In this document: piece by piece, positions 51,993 through 60,623 of the stretch
How positions within the stretch are numbered: position 1 is the stretch's first letter
How the letters are laid out: each line of letters opens with the position of its first letter
From: Nocardioides immobilis
GTDB lineage: Bacteria; Actinomycetota; Actinomycetes; Propionibacteriales; Nocardioidaceae
Direction: 5' to 3'
NCBI RefSeq assembly: GCF_003515065.1
Contig: NZ_QXGH01000013.1
Span: 1 to 64,000, forward strand
DNA length: 64,000 bases
Made by a program: the position numbers and the translations under genes
The notes under the pieces: model-generated
The model's input: the letters and a program-made list of their open reading frames with translations, nothing else
Database searches by the model: none
What the model was told of the DNA's origin: nothing

Positions 51993-53663
51993 TCAGTGCC
52001 TTTCGGTGCTGGCGAGGACGGGGATCGCCGCTCGCGTCGTCGTGATGGGTTCGGAGGACGGGGACTGCCACGGCGGAAGCCGGAACTCGACGGCGATGCC
52101 GGGGCCGGAGCGGCGGGACCGAGCGGTGATGTCGCCGCCGTGGCGCTCGACGATGCGGCGGCAGATGCTGAGGCCGAGCCCGGTGCCCGGGTAGGCGTCG
52201 CCGTGCGCCCGGGTGAACTCGTCGAAGATCGCGTCGTGGCTTCCGACCGGCAGGCCGATCCCGCGGTCGGCGACGGACACCCACACCATGCCGTCCCAGT
52301 GGCAGCGGCCGGTCACCTCGACCTGCGGCCGCTCCCCCGGGGCGACGTACTTGAGCGCGTTGCCGATGAGGTTGTCGAGCAGGCCCCGCAACAGGGGCGC
52401 GTCACCGGCGACCGGCGGGATGGCCTCCACCCGGATGACGTCCGCCTGACCTCGGGACTCAGCGATCTCGACCGCCAGCACGGCCAGGTCGACCCGCCCC
52501 TCGGCCACCTTGCCGTCGCGAGCGATGGCGTCGGCCAGCAGGCCGGCCACGAGGTGGCGCATCTGCCCGGTGGATGCCTGGATCCGTCGCAACATCTCGA
52601 GCTCTCGGGCCCGCTGCGCCGAGTTCTGCGGCGTCGCCGCGAGCTGCGTGTCCAGCAGCCCGGCCCAGCCGTCGATGACCATCAACGGCTGTTGGAGGTC
52701 ATGGGCCGCTCGTCGGGCAAACGCCTCCAGGTCGCGTTGGCGCTGGGCGAGCTCGGCGCTCAGGCCGATGCTCTGCTGTCGTCCGGAGGAGAGGAACAGG
52801 CCGATCATGATGGTCATGCCGGCGAACAGCTGGGCCAGCAGCGCGTTGCCGGTCGCCGAGTCCGCCTCCGTGAACAGCCCGTGGCCGGTCAGGGTGAGCC
52901 AGATGATCGCGAGCCCGCCGAGGACCGCATGCAAGGACACGACGAGCGGTGGGAACCGCAGGCCCGCCCAGACCGTGATCGCGGGGAGGAGGAAGGCGAA
53001 CGGGAGACCCGTGCCGTAGTCGAGTCCGGCGATGCTCACCGTCGCAGCGATCGCGGTGAGGGCCTCGAGCGCCCGGCTGCCGGACGGCGTCTTGGGGCTG
53101 GGTCGGTTGGTCAGCCGGTGGACGAGCAGCAGGCCGGTCGTGCCCACGGCGAGCACTCCGCACACGTTGCGGCCCCACCACGTCAGCGCCGAGGCGGGGG
53201 AGAACGTCGCGCCCGCCAGCTCAAGCCCGGCGAAGCCGAGCAGGGTCCCGAGAAGGCAGCCGAGTGCGGCGGCGCCGAGGAACCGCAGGAGACTGCCGGG
53301 TGTCTCGAGGGGCGGCCGGCCGCCACGGCGCCCGAGCTCGGGGCACCAGCGCCGCACCAGGAACACGACGAGTGCGACCTGGGCGAGGTTGGCCGCGATG
53401 GGCACCGCGATCAGGTCTGCCGGCCCGGAGCGGGTGGCAACGTTGACGGCGAGCGTCGCGGCGGTGACCAGGACCGCGCTGACGACCGCGGTCGTACGGC
53501 GGGTGAGGGTCAGGAACCACAGCACCGCCACGCCCGTCGCGGGCCAGACCAGCGACATCGAGCGGTCGTCGACCGCTGTGGCCCGGCCGATCAGCGCAGC
53601 TGCGACGTACAACGCCGTCGCGACCGCGATCCCCAACACCGTGTGCTGGCGCACCTTCTCCAT
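51993..53663 (-). CDS. MASE1-domain sensor histidine kinase
   Basis: A 556-residue membrane kinase. The first 290 residues form a MASE1-type sensor with about eight helices (MSLVWPATGVAVLWFL, NLAQVALVVFLVRRW, NVCGVLAVGTTGLLLVHRL). The DHp domain has H321 in AAHDLQQPL. The ATPase domain has DNLIGNALKYV (N box), VADRGIGLP (G1), FDEFTR and GTGLGLSICRRIVERHGG (G2). The PAS-receiver gene follows after one base. The ligand of the MASE1 part is unknown. Reads divergently from the RTX-like gene, with 203 bases between. Confidence 0.9.
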   Translation of the reverse strand: MEKVRQHTVLGIAVATALYVAAALIGRATAVDDRSMSLVWPATGVAVLWFLTLTRRTTAVVSAVLVTAATLAVNVATRSGPADLIAVPIAANLAQVALVVFLVRRWCPELGRRGGRPPLETPGSLLRFLGAAALGCLLGTLLGFAGLELAGATFSPASALTWWGRNVCGVLAVGTTGLLLVHRLTNRPSPKTPSGSRALEALTAIAATVSIAGLDYGTGLPFAFLLPAITVWAGLRFPPLVVSLHAVLGGLAIIWLTLTGHGLFTEADSATGNALLAQLFAGMTIMIGLFLSSGRQQSIGLSAELAQRQRDLEAFARRAAHDLQQPLMVIDGWAGLLDTQLAATPQNSAQRARELEMLRRIQASTGQMRHLVAGLLADAIARDGKVAEGRVDLAVLAVEIAESRGQADVIRVEAIPPVAGDAPLLRGLLDNLIGNALKYVAPGERPQVEVTGRCHWDGMVWVSVADRGIGLPVGSHDAIFDEFTRAHGDAYPGTGLGLSICRRIVERHGGDITARSRRSGPGIAVEFRLPPWQSPSSEPITTTRAAIPVLASTERH

Positions 53664-53866
53664 CTCGTTCCCCTCCTCGACCGAAGGTAGGGCGATCGAG
53701 ACGCCCGGGGAGCCGGAATCGACTGCGATTAGTCACTCCGGGTGAGCAAGTCGAACCGAACGGCTCGTTCATGGCGTCGGTCTCTCCGGCGCCATCAGGC
53801 AACCTCACCTGCTCCCGCGCGTCTTCACCTGTACGGACAAGGACGCAGGGTGAAGGAGACAGCGTC

Positions 53867-54427
53867 ATGGGACGAGCACGACAGGTAGGAATGGGCGCGG
53901 TGATCGCGCTCGGGCTGGGACTGGCAGCGCCGGCGTGGGCGGCCGACGAGCCGACGCAGGGTGACGACCTCATCGAAGGGACGCACCAGCGGGACCGGAT
54001 CGACGCCCTGGGCGGCGACGACAGGATCTACGGCTACCGCGGCGACGACGAGCTCCGCGGCGGGCCGGGGGATGACAAGGTCATGGGCGGCCGCGGCAGC
54101 GACCTGCTCCTCGGTGGGGACGGTCGCGACTCGATCGTGGGTGGTCCCCGGGGCGACTCCCTCTACGGGCACGCCGGGGCCGACGTCCTCCGGGCCGGGG
54201 CGTACTACGACATCATCGTGCCCGGCAACGGCCCCGACGAGGTCCACGCCGGTCCGGACGATGACGAGATCTACGTCTCCAACGACGGCCAGCCGGACGT
54301 GATCTTCTGCGACGGAGGATTCGACTGGGTCGAGATCAGCCTCCGGTGGCACCAGCGCCGCGACCCGCTCGACCGGTACGTCGACTGCGAGTCGGTCTAC
54401 GTCGACCGCGACGGCGTGCCGAGCTGA
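53867..54427 (+). CDS. secreted RTX-like calcium-binding repeat protein
   Basis: A 186-residue exported protein. The signal peptide ends in LGLAAPAWAADE (cleavage about residue 26). Residues 30-125 consist of about eight RTX-type nonapeptides of the form GGxGxDxux: LGGDDRIYG, RGGPGDDKV, GGRGSDLLLGGDGRDSI, YGHAGADVL. The C-terminus has two cysteines (FCDGGFD, VDCESV) and is acidic. Such repeats fold into a calcium-filled beta-roll outside the cell. No enzymatic domain is attached, so it may be a matrix or adhesive protein. GAAGGAG is nine bases before the ATG; an upstream in-frame start gives no signal peptide. Confidence 0.8.
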   Translation: MGRARQVGMGAVIALGLGLAAPAWAADEPTQGDDLIEGTHQRDRIDALGGDDRIYGYRGDDELRGGPGDDKVMGGRGSDLLLGGDGRDSIVGGPRGDSLYGHAGADVLRAGAYYDIIVPGNGPDEVHAGPDDDEIYVSNDGQPDVIFCDGGFDWVEISLRWHQRRDPLDRYVDCESVYVDRDGVPS

Positions 54428-54446
54428 CGGTTGCGGACGTCAGAAG

Positions 54447-55271
54447 TCAGTTGTCCCGGATCCGGTCCAGGTAGCCCTGGCGTGCGGCGGTGTCCACGTC
54501 GTCCAGGAAGACGTCGTCGGCGCCGAGCTTGGCGGCGAGGCCCTCGGCGACGCGACGTGGGACGAACTTCATCGCCGTAACCATCCCGCCGGCGACCTTG
54601 GTCACGCGCACGAACGGCTTCGGCTTGGCGATCAGCTCGGCGGTGGCGCGGGCGATCTCCTCCGGCTCGGCGTTGCGGATTCCCTTGGCGCCTTCCGTGC
54701 CCGCCACCAGCTCGGTGTTGGTGAACGTCGGCCGCACGGTGGAGACCCGGATCCCGGTCTTGCGGTACTCGAGCCGCACCGCCTCGGTGAACCCGATCAC
54801 CGCGTGCTTGGTGCCGCAGTACGTCGCCAGCCCCGGTACGGCGAGCTCGCCCGCCAGGGACGCGGTGTTGATGATGTGGCCGCGGTCGCGCGGCAGCATC
54901 CGCTCGAGCGCCTGCTTCGTGCCGTAGATGACGCCGAGGAGGTTGATCTCGACCTGGCGCCGGGTGACCGCGTCCTGCTCCTCGTGGGTGTGGCCGGTCG
55001 GCATGATGCCGGCGTTGTTGACCAGGACGTCGAGCTCGCCGACCTCGGACTCGACGAGGTCGAGGAACGCACGGAACGACGAGGGATCGGTGACGTCGAG
55101 GCGGGCGTAGGTCTCGATGCCGAGCTCGAGCGCTGCCTCCTTGAGCCGGACCTCGTCGATGTCGCCGATCGCGACCCGACAGCCCTGGTCGAGCAGCTCC
55201 CGGGCGGTCGCATAGCCGATGCCGCGGGCGCCGCCGGTGATCGCGACGACCTTGCCGGCGAGGTCGCTCAT
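54447..55271 (-). CDS. short-chain dehydrogenase/reductase
   Basis: A 274-residue classical SDR. Cofactor motif TGGARGIGYATA, NNAGIMPTG, and active-site S-Y-K in TASLAGELAVPGLATYCGTKHAV are present. Asp in AIGDID after the second strand favours NAD(H). The C-terminal 70 residues (KPKPFVRVTKVAGGMVTAMKFVPRRVAEGLA) extend beyond the core and resemble the SDRs that accompany monooxygenases in mycobacterial mymA-type loci (SadH). It starts one base inside the aldehyde dehydrogenase stop. Role: probably alcohol/ketone interconversion. Confidence 0.85.
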   Translation of the reverse strand: MSDLAGKVVAITGGARGIGYATARELLDQGCRVAIGDIDEVRLKEAALELGIETYARLDVTDPSSFRAFLDLVESEVGELDVLVNNAGIMPTGHTHEEQDAVTRRQVEINLLGVIYGTKQALERMLPRDRGHIINTASLAGELAVPGLATYCGTKHAVIGFTEAVRLEYRKTGIRVSTVRPTFTNTELVAGTEGAKGIRNAEPEEIARATAELIAKPKPFVRVTKVAGGMVTAMKFVPRRVAEGLAAKLGADDVFLDDVDTAARQGYLDRIRDN

Positions 55272-56800
55272 CAGCTGCTGATCTTCCGGCCCAGCCCGAG
55301 CCGCTGCTTGAGCCCGCGCCCGGACACGGCGCGCAGCACCACGTTGGCGATCGCCGTACGGCGGTTCGAGTAGGGGTACCAGGCCAGCTCGTTGGCCATG
55401 GTCGGGATCCGTGGGGCAGTCACCGCCTGGACCTTGCAGTACTTGTGCATCCCGTACTTGCCGCCCAGCCGGGCGCCGACGCCCGACTCCTTCCAGCCGT
55501 TGTGGGGGAGTCCGGCGGCAAACAGGTTGCTGAACGCGTCGTTGATGTTGACCGCACCGGCGTCGAGCCGGCGGGCGACCTGCTGGCCGCGCGCGACGTC
55601 GCCGGTCCAGACCGTGGCCGAGAGGCCGTACGGCGAGTCGTTGGCCATGCGCACGGCCTCGTCCTCGTCGGCCACCTTCATCACCGGGATGGTCGGGCCG
55701 AACGTCTCCTCGGTGATGCAGGTCATCGAGTGGTCGACATCGACCAGCACGGTCGGGGCGAAGAAGTTGCCCTTCGCGCCACGCTTTCCGCCGGTGAGGA
55801 CGCGCGCGCCGGCCGCGACCGCCTCGTTCACGTGGCGCTCGGCGATGGCGACCTGGTTGGCGGTCACCATGGCGCCGACGTCGTTGCCCTTCGCGACGCC
55901 CTGCGAGAGACCCTGCACCTTCGCCGTGAGCCGCTCGACGAACTCGTCGTAGACCGGCTCCTCGACGTACACGCGCTCGATGGAGATGCAGACCTGGCCG
56001 GAGTTGAACAGGCCGCCCCAGGCGATGCCGTTGACGGTGCGGTCGAGGTCGGCGTCGGCGAGCACGATCGCGGGGTCCTTGCCGCCGAGTTCGAGGCTGT
56101 AGGGCTTGAGCAGCTCCGCGCAGCGGACGCCGATCTTGCGGCCGGTCGCGGTGGAGCCGGTGAACTGCACGTAGTCGGCCGCGTCGACGACGGCAGCGCC
56201 GGTCTCGCCGAGCCCGGTGACGTTGGCGATCACCGCGGGTGCGCCCATCTCGTGCCAGCCCTCGATCATCCGGCCGCAGGCCAGCGGGGTCTCCTCCGAC
56301 GACTTCGACAAGATGGCGCAGCCGGCCGCGAGTGCGGGCGCGGCATCCATCAGGAAGAGCGTGATCGGGAAGTTCCACGGGGTGATCAGGCCGACCACCG
56401 GGTGCGGTGAGAACACCTTGGTGAGCTTCTTCGGCATGCTCAGGGGGCCGGTCGGCTTGACCTTCTCGTCGGCCATGTACTCCGCGGCGTGGTCGGCGTA
56501 GTAGCTGATGAACTCGCACGACGCCATCACCTCGAGGGCAGCGTCGTTGCGGACCTTGCCGGTCTCCGAGATGAGCAGGTCGATGAGCTCCTCGGAGTGG
56601 CCGAGGATCCAGTCGCGCCAACGCCGAAGCCACTGGGCACGGCCGTCCGGGCCGAGCTTCTCCCAGCCGACCTGGGCCATCCGCAGCTCGGCGGCCGCCG
56701 CGTTGACCGCGGTGGCGTCAGTGACCGGGACAGTGCCGACGAGACTCCCGTCGGCGGGGTTGCGGACCTCGAGTACGGCGGGGGTGGTGTCGACGCTCAC
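55271..56800 (-). CDS. aldehyde dehydrogenase (succinate-semialdehyde/coniferyl type)
   Basis: A 509-residue aldehyde dehydrogenase. TPWNFPITLFLMDAAPALAAG, FTGSTATGRKIG, SLELGGKDPAIVL (catalytic Glu), GQVCISIERVYV (nucleophile Cys) and EETFGPTIPVMK are present. GQVCISIERVYV and a long C-terminal tail (YSNRRTAIANVVLRAVSGRG) are typical of the group annotated as succinic-semialdehyde dehydrogenases but used for varied aldehydes. GTG at 56800 has AAGGAG six bases upstream and is preferred to the GTG at 56821. Divergent from a PucR regulator; SDR co-transcribed. Confidence 0.85.
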   Translation of the reverse strand: MSVDTTPAVLEVRNPADGSLVGTVPVTDATAVNAAAAELRMAQVGWEKLGPDGRAQWLRRWRDWILGHSEELIDLLISETGKVRNDAALEVMASCEFISYYADHAAEYMADEKVKPTGPLSMPKKLTKVFSPHPVVGLITPWNFPITLFLMDAAPALAAGCAILSKSSEETPLACGRMIEGWHEMGAPAVIANVTGLGETGAAVVDAADYVQFTGSTATGRKIGVRCAELLKPYSLELGGKDPAIVLADADLDRTVNGIAWGGLFNSGQVCISIERVYVEEPVYDEFVERLTAKVQGLSQGVAKGNDVGAMVTANQVAIAERHVNEAVAAGARVLTGGKRGAKGNFFAPTVLVDVDHSMTCITEETFGPTIPVMKVADEDEAVRMANDSPYGLSATVWTGDVARGQQVARRLDAGAVNINDAFSNLFAAGLPHNGWKESGVGARLGGKYGMHKYCKVQAVTAPRIPTMANELAWYPYSNRRTAIANVVLRAVSGRGLKQRLGLGRKISS

Positions 56801-56901
56801 GAGCGGCTCCTTGTGGTGCACCGGGCTGGATCATCTCCGATGGTGCTCGATGCAGCCGAGGCGGTGGAAGGGTGGATCCGGCCAAGAGCAACGTCATCGA
56901 C

Positions 56902-56916
56902 TGTGCATGGCGCACA
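56902..56916. promoter_or_regulatory. TGTGC-N5-GCACA dyad between aldehyde dehydrogenase and PucR genes
   Basis: A 15-base inverted repeat, TGTGC ATGGC GCACA, sits about 10 bases before the PucR start. It uses the same GCACA half-site as the dyad beside the first PucR gene (5263-5288), but with a 5-base instead of a 14-base spacer. If the regulator started at the upstream ATG (56907) the site would lie inside the gene. Confidence 0.4.
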
Positions 56917-56924
56917 ATCGGCAG

Positions 56925-58130
56925 ATGGACGAGCACGAAGCAGCCGTGGCGGCGTGGATCCGGTCGTTCGCCGTCGAGACCCTGGCGTCGGACGAGACCG
57001 ACCGGGTGGTGCGGCTGCTCAACGAGCAGATCGCCGAGCAGGTCGCCGTGATCGGCCGCGACCCCGACCTGCGGGCCGCCCTCGACGCGAGCACCCGCGC
57101 CCAGCTGCGGTCCTTCGTGACCCACCTGGTCAATCCCGGCGAGCTCCGGCCGCCGGAGGAGGCCTTCGTCCTGGCGCGCGAGTTCGCCGCGCGCGGCGTC
57201 GAGATGGCCTCGCTCCTCGAGGTCTACCGCTCCGGGCAGCAGGCGGCGCTGGCCTACGTGACCGCCGTGGCCCGGGACGCCGACCTGAATCCGGAGCTGG
57301 TCTCCGGCGCGCTGATCACGGTGTGGAGCCAGGCGATCGAGTGGTTCTCCCACTCGGTCGAGCAGCTGATCGGGGCGTACGGCGAGGAGCGCGAGCGCTG
57401 GCTGCGCAGCGCCCTCACCCGGCGGACCCAGCTGGTGGCGACGATCCTCGCCGGCGACCGGGTGGACGTCGGCGAGGCGGAGCGCGCCCTCGGCCACTCG
57501 CTCCGGCGGCAGCAGACCGCGGTGGTGCTGTGGGAGGAGGCGCCGCGGGCCGAGGGTGACCCGGTCGCGCGGCTGGAGGCCGAGGCCGTCCGGCTCGCCG
57601 CTCGGTTCGGGGCGGCGCGACCGCTCGTCGTACCGTCCGGTCCGGCCGAGGTCTGGGCGTGGCTGGCCAGCGACCTGCCGCCGGACGCCGATGACGTGCG
57701 CGCGGCCGAGGTGCCCGCGGGGGTCCGGGTCGCCGTCGGCGTGACCGCTCCCGGGCTGGACGGCTTCCGCGACTCGCACCGCGAGGCCGTGGCCGCGCGC
57801 GACCTCGCGGACGTGCTGCCCGCGTCGCTCGTCGCCTACGCCGACGTCGAGGTCGTCTCCCTCCTGTCCCGGGACCGGGCGGCCGTGGCCGCGTTCGTAC
57901 GACGCGAGCTCGGTGCCCTGGGCGCGGACGACGACGCGGCGGCCCGGCTCCGTGAGACCGTCCTCGCCTACCTCGAGGCCGGCATGGACGGCGCGGCCGC
58001 GCGGCTGGCGATCCACCGCAACACGGTCCGCTACCGGCTGCGCCAGGCCGAGGACCTGCTCGGCCGGCCGGTCACCGAGCGGCGGCGGGAGCTGGAGCTG
58101 GCGCTGTTGTGCGCGTCCGCCCGGGTGTGA
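56925..58130 (+). CDS. PucR/CdaR-type helix-turn-helix regulator
   Basis: A 401-residue regulator with a C-terminal HTH_30 domain at about 355-385 (DGAAARLAIHRNTVRYRLRQAE, given here in part: AAARLAIHRNTVRYRL). The first 160 residues are helical (EMASLLEVYRSGQQAALAYV) and lack the PucR sensor seen in the protein at 3.8-5.2 kb. A GGDEF-like CdaR middle domain follows. It is divergent from the aldehyde dehydrogenase/SDR operon and precedes the hydrolase/monooxygenase operon, so it may control either. ATG at 56907 is an alternative start six codons upstream. Confidence 0.82.
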   Translation: MDEHEAAVAAWIRSFAVETLASDETDRVVRLLNEQIAEQVAVIGRDPDLRAALDASTRAQLRSFVTHLVNPGELRPPEEAFVLAREFAARGVEMASLLEVYRSGQQAALAYVTAVARDADLNPELVSGALITVWSQAIEWFSHSVEQLIGAYGEERERWLRSALTRRTQLVATILAGDRVDVGEAERALGHSLRRQQTAVVLWEEAPRAEGDPVARLEAEAVRLAARFGAARPLVVPSGPAEVWAWLASDLPPDADDVRAAEVPAGVRVAVGVTAPGLDGFRDSHREAVAARDLADVLPASLVAYADVEVVSLLSRDRAAVAAFVRRELGALGADDDAAARLRETVLAYLEAGMDGAAARLAIHRNTVRYRLRQAEDLLGRPVTERRRELELALLCASARV

Positions 58131-58199
58131 CCCAGGTCGTCCGTGGCCTGGGTCACATTCGCTCGATGACAAAGCAAGCGACCCTGTAAACATCTACCG

Positions 58200-58214
58200 T
58201 GTACAACCTGTACA
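58200..58214. promoter_or_regulatory. TGTACA-ACC-TGTACA operator candidate
   Basis: Two TGTACA palindromes separated by three bases lie 40 bases before the alpha/beta hydrolase start, in an AT-richer patch (CTGTAAACATCTACC just upstream). The arrangement is symmetric and suits a dimeric repressor. It is unlike the TGGACA-N3-TGTCCA operators of the TetR gene at the end of the operon, so a different regulator is expected. Confidence 0.45.
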
Positions 58215-58253
58215 GCTAACTTTGGGCAGCGTTGCCCGTGAGGCGGTAAGTGG

Positions 58254-59063
58254 ATGCTGGCGTACGAGCGGTTCGGAACTGGTGAGCCCCTGGTCCTGGT
58301 CCACGGGATCAGTCACCGGCGGCAGGCCTGGTACCCGGTGGCGGAGCAGCTTGCCGAGCAGCGCGAGGTGATCCTGTTCGACCTCCCCGGCCACGGTGAG
58401 TCCCCGGACCTGGTCCGCGACGGCCGGCCGGTCAAGGACGTCCTCCAGCAGGAGCTCATCGCGCTCCTCAGCGAGCTCGACCTCGACCGCCCGCACATCG
58501 CCGGCAACTCGCTCGGCGGCCGGATCGCCCTCGAGGCGGCGGTCGACGGGCTGGTCAGCAGCGCGACCGGGCTCTCCCCGGCCGGGTTCTGGAAGGGCAA
58601 CCTCGACTTCGCCTACATCCGCGCCCACTTCGCCGTACTCCTCGCCGCTGCGCGGCTGACCCAGCCGCTGGCGCCGTCGCTCGCCCGGTCCGGCGTGGCG
58701 CGCAAGCTGATGCTCGGGTCGCTGATGACCCACGGCGAGAACCTCGACCGCGACCGCGTCGTCGGCGACCTCAACAGCATGATCGCCGCGCGGCACGCGC
58801 TGAAGACGATCATCGCCGGTGGCTACCCGTTCGACGGTGAGCTCCCGGCCGACATCCCGGTCACGATCGCCTGGGGCACCAAGGACCGGCTGCTGCTGCC
58901 CTACCAGGCCGAGCGCGCTCGCAGGCAGCTTCCCAACGCCGAGCACCTCTGGCTCGAGGGCAGCGGCCACGTGCCGATGTCCGACGACGTCGAGGGCGTC
59001 GTCGACGTACTGCTGCGCGGCTCCTCGCAGGGCCTGCGGTCCAGCGTCGCCGACGTTGCCTGA
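58254..59063 (+). CDS. alpha/beta-fold hydrolase
   Basis: A 269-residue alpha/beta hydrolase. The oxyanion region is VLVHGISHRRQAWYPV; nucleophile Ser is in AGNSLGGRIALE near residue 88; acid Asp is probably in AWGTKDRLLLP; and His is in GSGHVPMSDD. The gene is 13 bases ahead of an EthA-type Baeyer-Villiger monooxygenase. Esters made by such a monooxygenase need a hydrolase, so ester cleavage is the most economical role. Confidence 0.85.
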   Translation: MLAYERFGTGEPLVLVHGISHRRQAWYPVAEQLAEQREVILFDLPGHGESPDLVRDGRPVKDVLQQELIALLSELDLDRPHIAGNSLGGRIALEAAVDGLVSSATGLSPAGFWKGNLDFAYIRAHFAVLLAAARLTQPLAPSLARSGVARKLMLGSLMTHGENLDRDRVVGDLNSMIAARHALKTIIAGGYPFDGELPADIPVTIAWGTKDRLLLPYQAERARRQLPNAEHLWLEGSGHVPMSDDVEGVVDVLLRGSSQGLRSSVADVA

Positions 59064-59076
59064 TCGGAGATCAGAC

Positions 59077-60609
59077 ATGACCGACACCCATGACTTCGAC
59101 GTGCTCATCGTCGGCGCCGGCCTGTCCGGCATCGGCGCCGCGTGCCACCTGGTGCGCGAGAAGACGGGCAAGTCGTTCGCGATCCTCGAGCGCCGCGCGG
59201 CCGTCGGCGGCACCTGGGACCTCTTCACCTACCCGGGCATCCGCTCCGACTCGGACATGCTCACGTTCGGCTTCAACTTCCGGCCCTGGAACGACACCTT
59301 GGTGCTGGCCGACGGCCCGAGCATCAAGCAGTACGTCGCCGAGACGGCCGAGGAGTACGGCGTCGCCGACCACATCCGGTTCGGCCGGCGGGTCGTCCGT
59401 GCGAGCTGGTCCTCCGCGGCTGGCTGCTGGACGGTCGAGGTCGACTCGCAGCAACCGGGCGGTGCGCGCGAGACCTACACCAGCCGGTTCCTGATCGGCG
59501 CCACCGGCTACTACAACTACGACGAGGGCCACCGCCCGGTCTTCCCCGGCGAGGAGACCTTTCGAGCAGCGGGCGGGCAGGTCGTGCACCCGCAGTTCTG
59601 GCCCGAGGACCTCGACTACGCCGGCAAGCGCATCGTCATCATCGGCAGCGGCGCGACCGCGATCACCCTGGTGCCGGCGATGGCGACCGGCGACGGCGCG
59701 GCCGGTCACGTCACGATGCTGCAGCGCTCGCCCACCTACATCATGCCGGTGCCCGAGACCGACCCCGTGGCCTCGCCGCTGGCCAGGCTCCGGGTGCCTC
59801 CCGGGGTGATCTACCGGAGCGGTCGGCTGCGCAACATCGTCCTCCAGCAGGCGGTCTACAAGCTGTGCCGCGCGCAACCGGCGCTCGCCCGCCGGGTGCT
59901 CCTCGCCGCCGTCCGGGCCCAGGTCGGGAAGCACGTCGACATGCGGCACTTCACGCCGTCGTACAACCCGTGGGACGAGCGGCTCTGCGTCGTGCCCAAC
60001 GGCGACCTGTTCCGCGTGCTGCGGCGCGGCGAGGCGTCGATCGCGACCGACCACATCGACACCTTCACCGAGACCGGCATCCGCTTGAGGTCCGGCGAGG
60101 AGCTGCCGGCCGACATCGTCGTCAGCGCCACCGGCCTGCAGATCCAGCTCGCCGGCGGCGCGGAGCTGGAGGTCGACGGCGTGCCGGTCGAGACCCGCGA
60201 GCGGATGCTCTACAAGGGCGTCCTGATGGACGGTGTCCCGAACTCGATGTTCGTCATCGGCTACACCAACGCCTCCTGGACGCTGAAGGCCGACCTCGCC
60301 AGCGAGTACTTCTGCCGGCTCATCAAGCACATGGACGCGCACGGTCACGACCAGGTGCTCCCCGTCGCCGACGACGCCGACCGCTCGGACGTCTCGGTGA
60401 TGGGTGACTCGATGCGCTCGGGCTACATCCAGCGCGGCGACGCCGTGATGCCGCGCCAGGGCAAGCGGATGCCGTGGCAGATCCGCAACGACTACTTCCG
60501 CGACGCACCGGTGCTGCGCCGCGGCGCCATCGAGGACCCCGTCCTCCGGTTCAGCGCCACCCCCGCCACCGTCGACGAGCAGACCGCGGCCCCGGCCGCG
60601 GCTGTCTGA
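59077..60609 (+). CDS. EthA-type flavin-containing (Baeyer-Villiger) monooxygenase
   Basis: A 510-residue flavoprotein very close in layout to M. tuberculosis EthA and MymA. FAD site GAGLSGIG is near residue 12, then GGTWDLFTYPGIRSDSDM, the Baeyer-Villiger-like HPQFWPEDLDYAGK, NADPH site VIIGSGATAITLVPAM, SYNPWDERLCVVPNGDLF, and GYTNASWTLKADL. These enzymes insert oxygen into ketones or oxidise sulphides using NADPH. Neighbouring hydrolase and diiron genes suggest ketone or cyclic-ketone breakdown. ATG follows a weak ribosome site 13 bases after the hydrolase. Confidence 0.9.
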   Translation: MTDTHDFDVLIVGAGLSGIGAACHLVREKTGKSFAILERRAAVGGTWDLFTYPGIRSDSDMLTFGFNFRPWNDTLVLADGPSIKQYVAETAEEYGVADHIRFGRRVVRASWSSAAGCWTVEVDSQQPGGARETYTSRFLIGATGYYNYDEGHRPVFPGEETFRAAGGQVVHPQFWPEDLDYAGKRIVIIGSGATAITLVPAMATGDGAAGHVTMLQRSPTYIMPVPETDPVASPLARLRVPPGVIYRSGRLRNIVLQQAVYKLCRAQPALARRVLLAAVRAQVGKHVDMRHFTPSYNPWDERLCVVPNGDLFRVLRRGEASIATDHIDTFTETGIRLRSGEELPADIVVSATGLQIQLAGGAELEVDGVPVETRERMLYKGVLMDGVPNSMFVIGYTNASWTLKADLASEYFCRLIKHMDAHGHDQVLPVADDADRSDVSVMGDSMRSGYIQRGDAVMPRQGKRMPWQIRNDYFRDAPVLRRGAIEDPVLRFSATPATVDEQTAAPAAAV

Positions 60610-60623
60610 GAGGAGTCCTTTTC

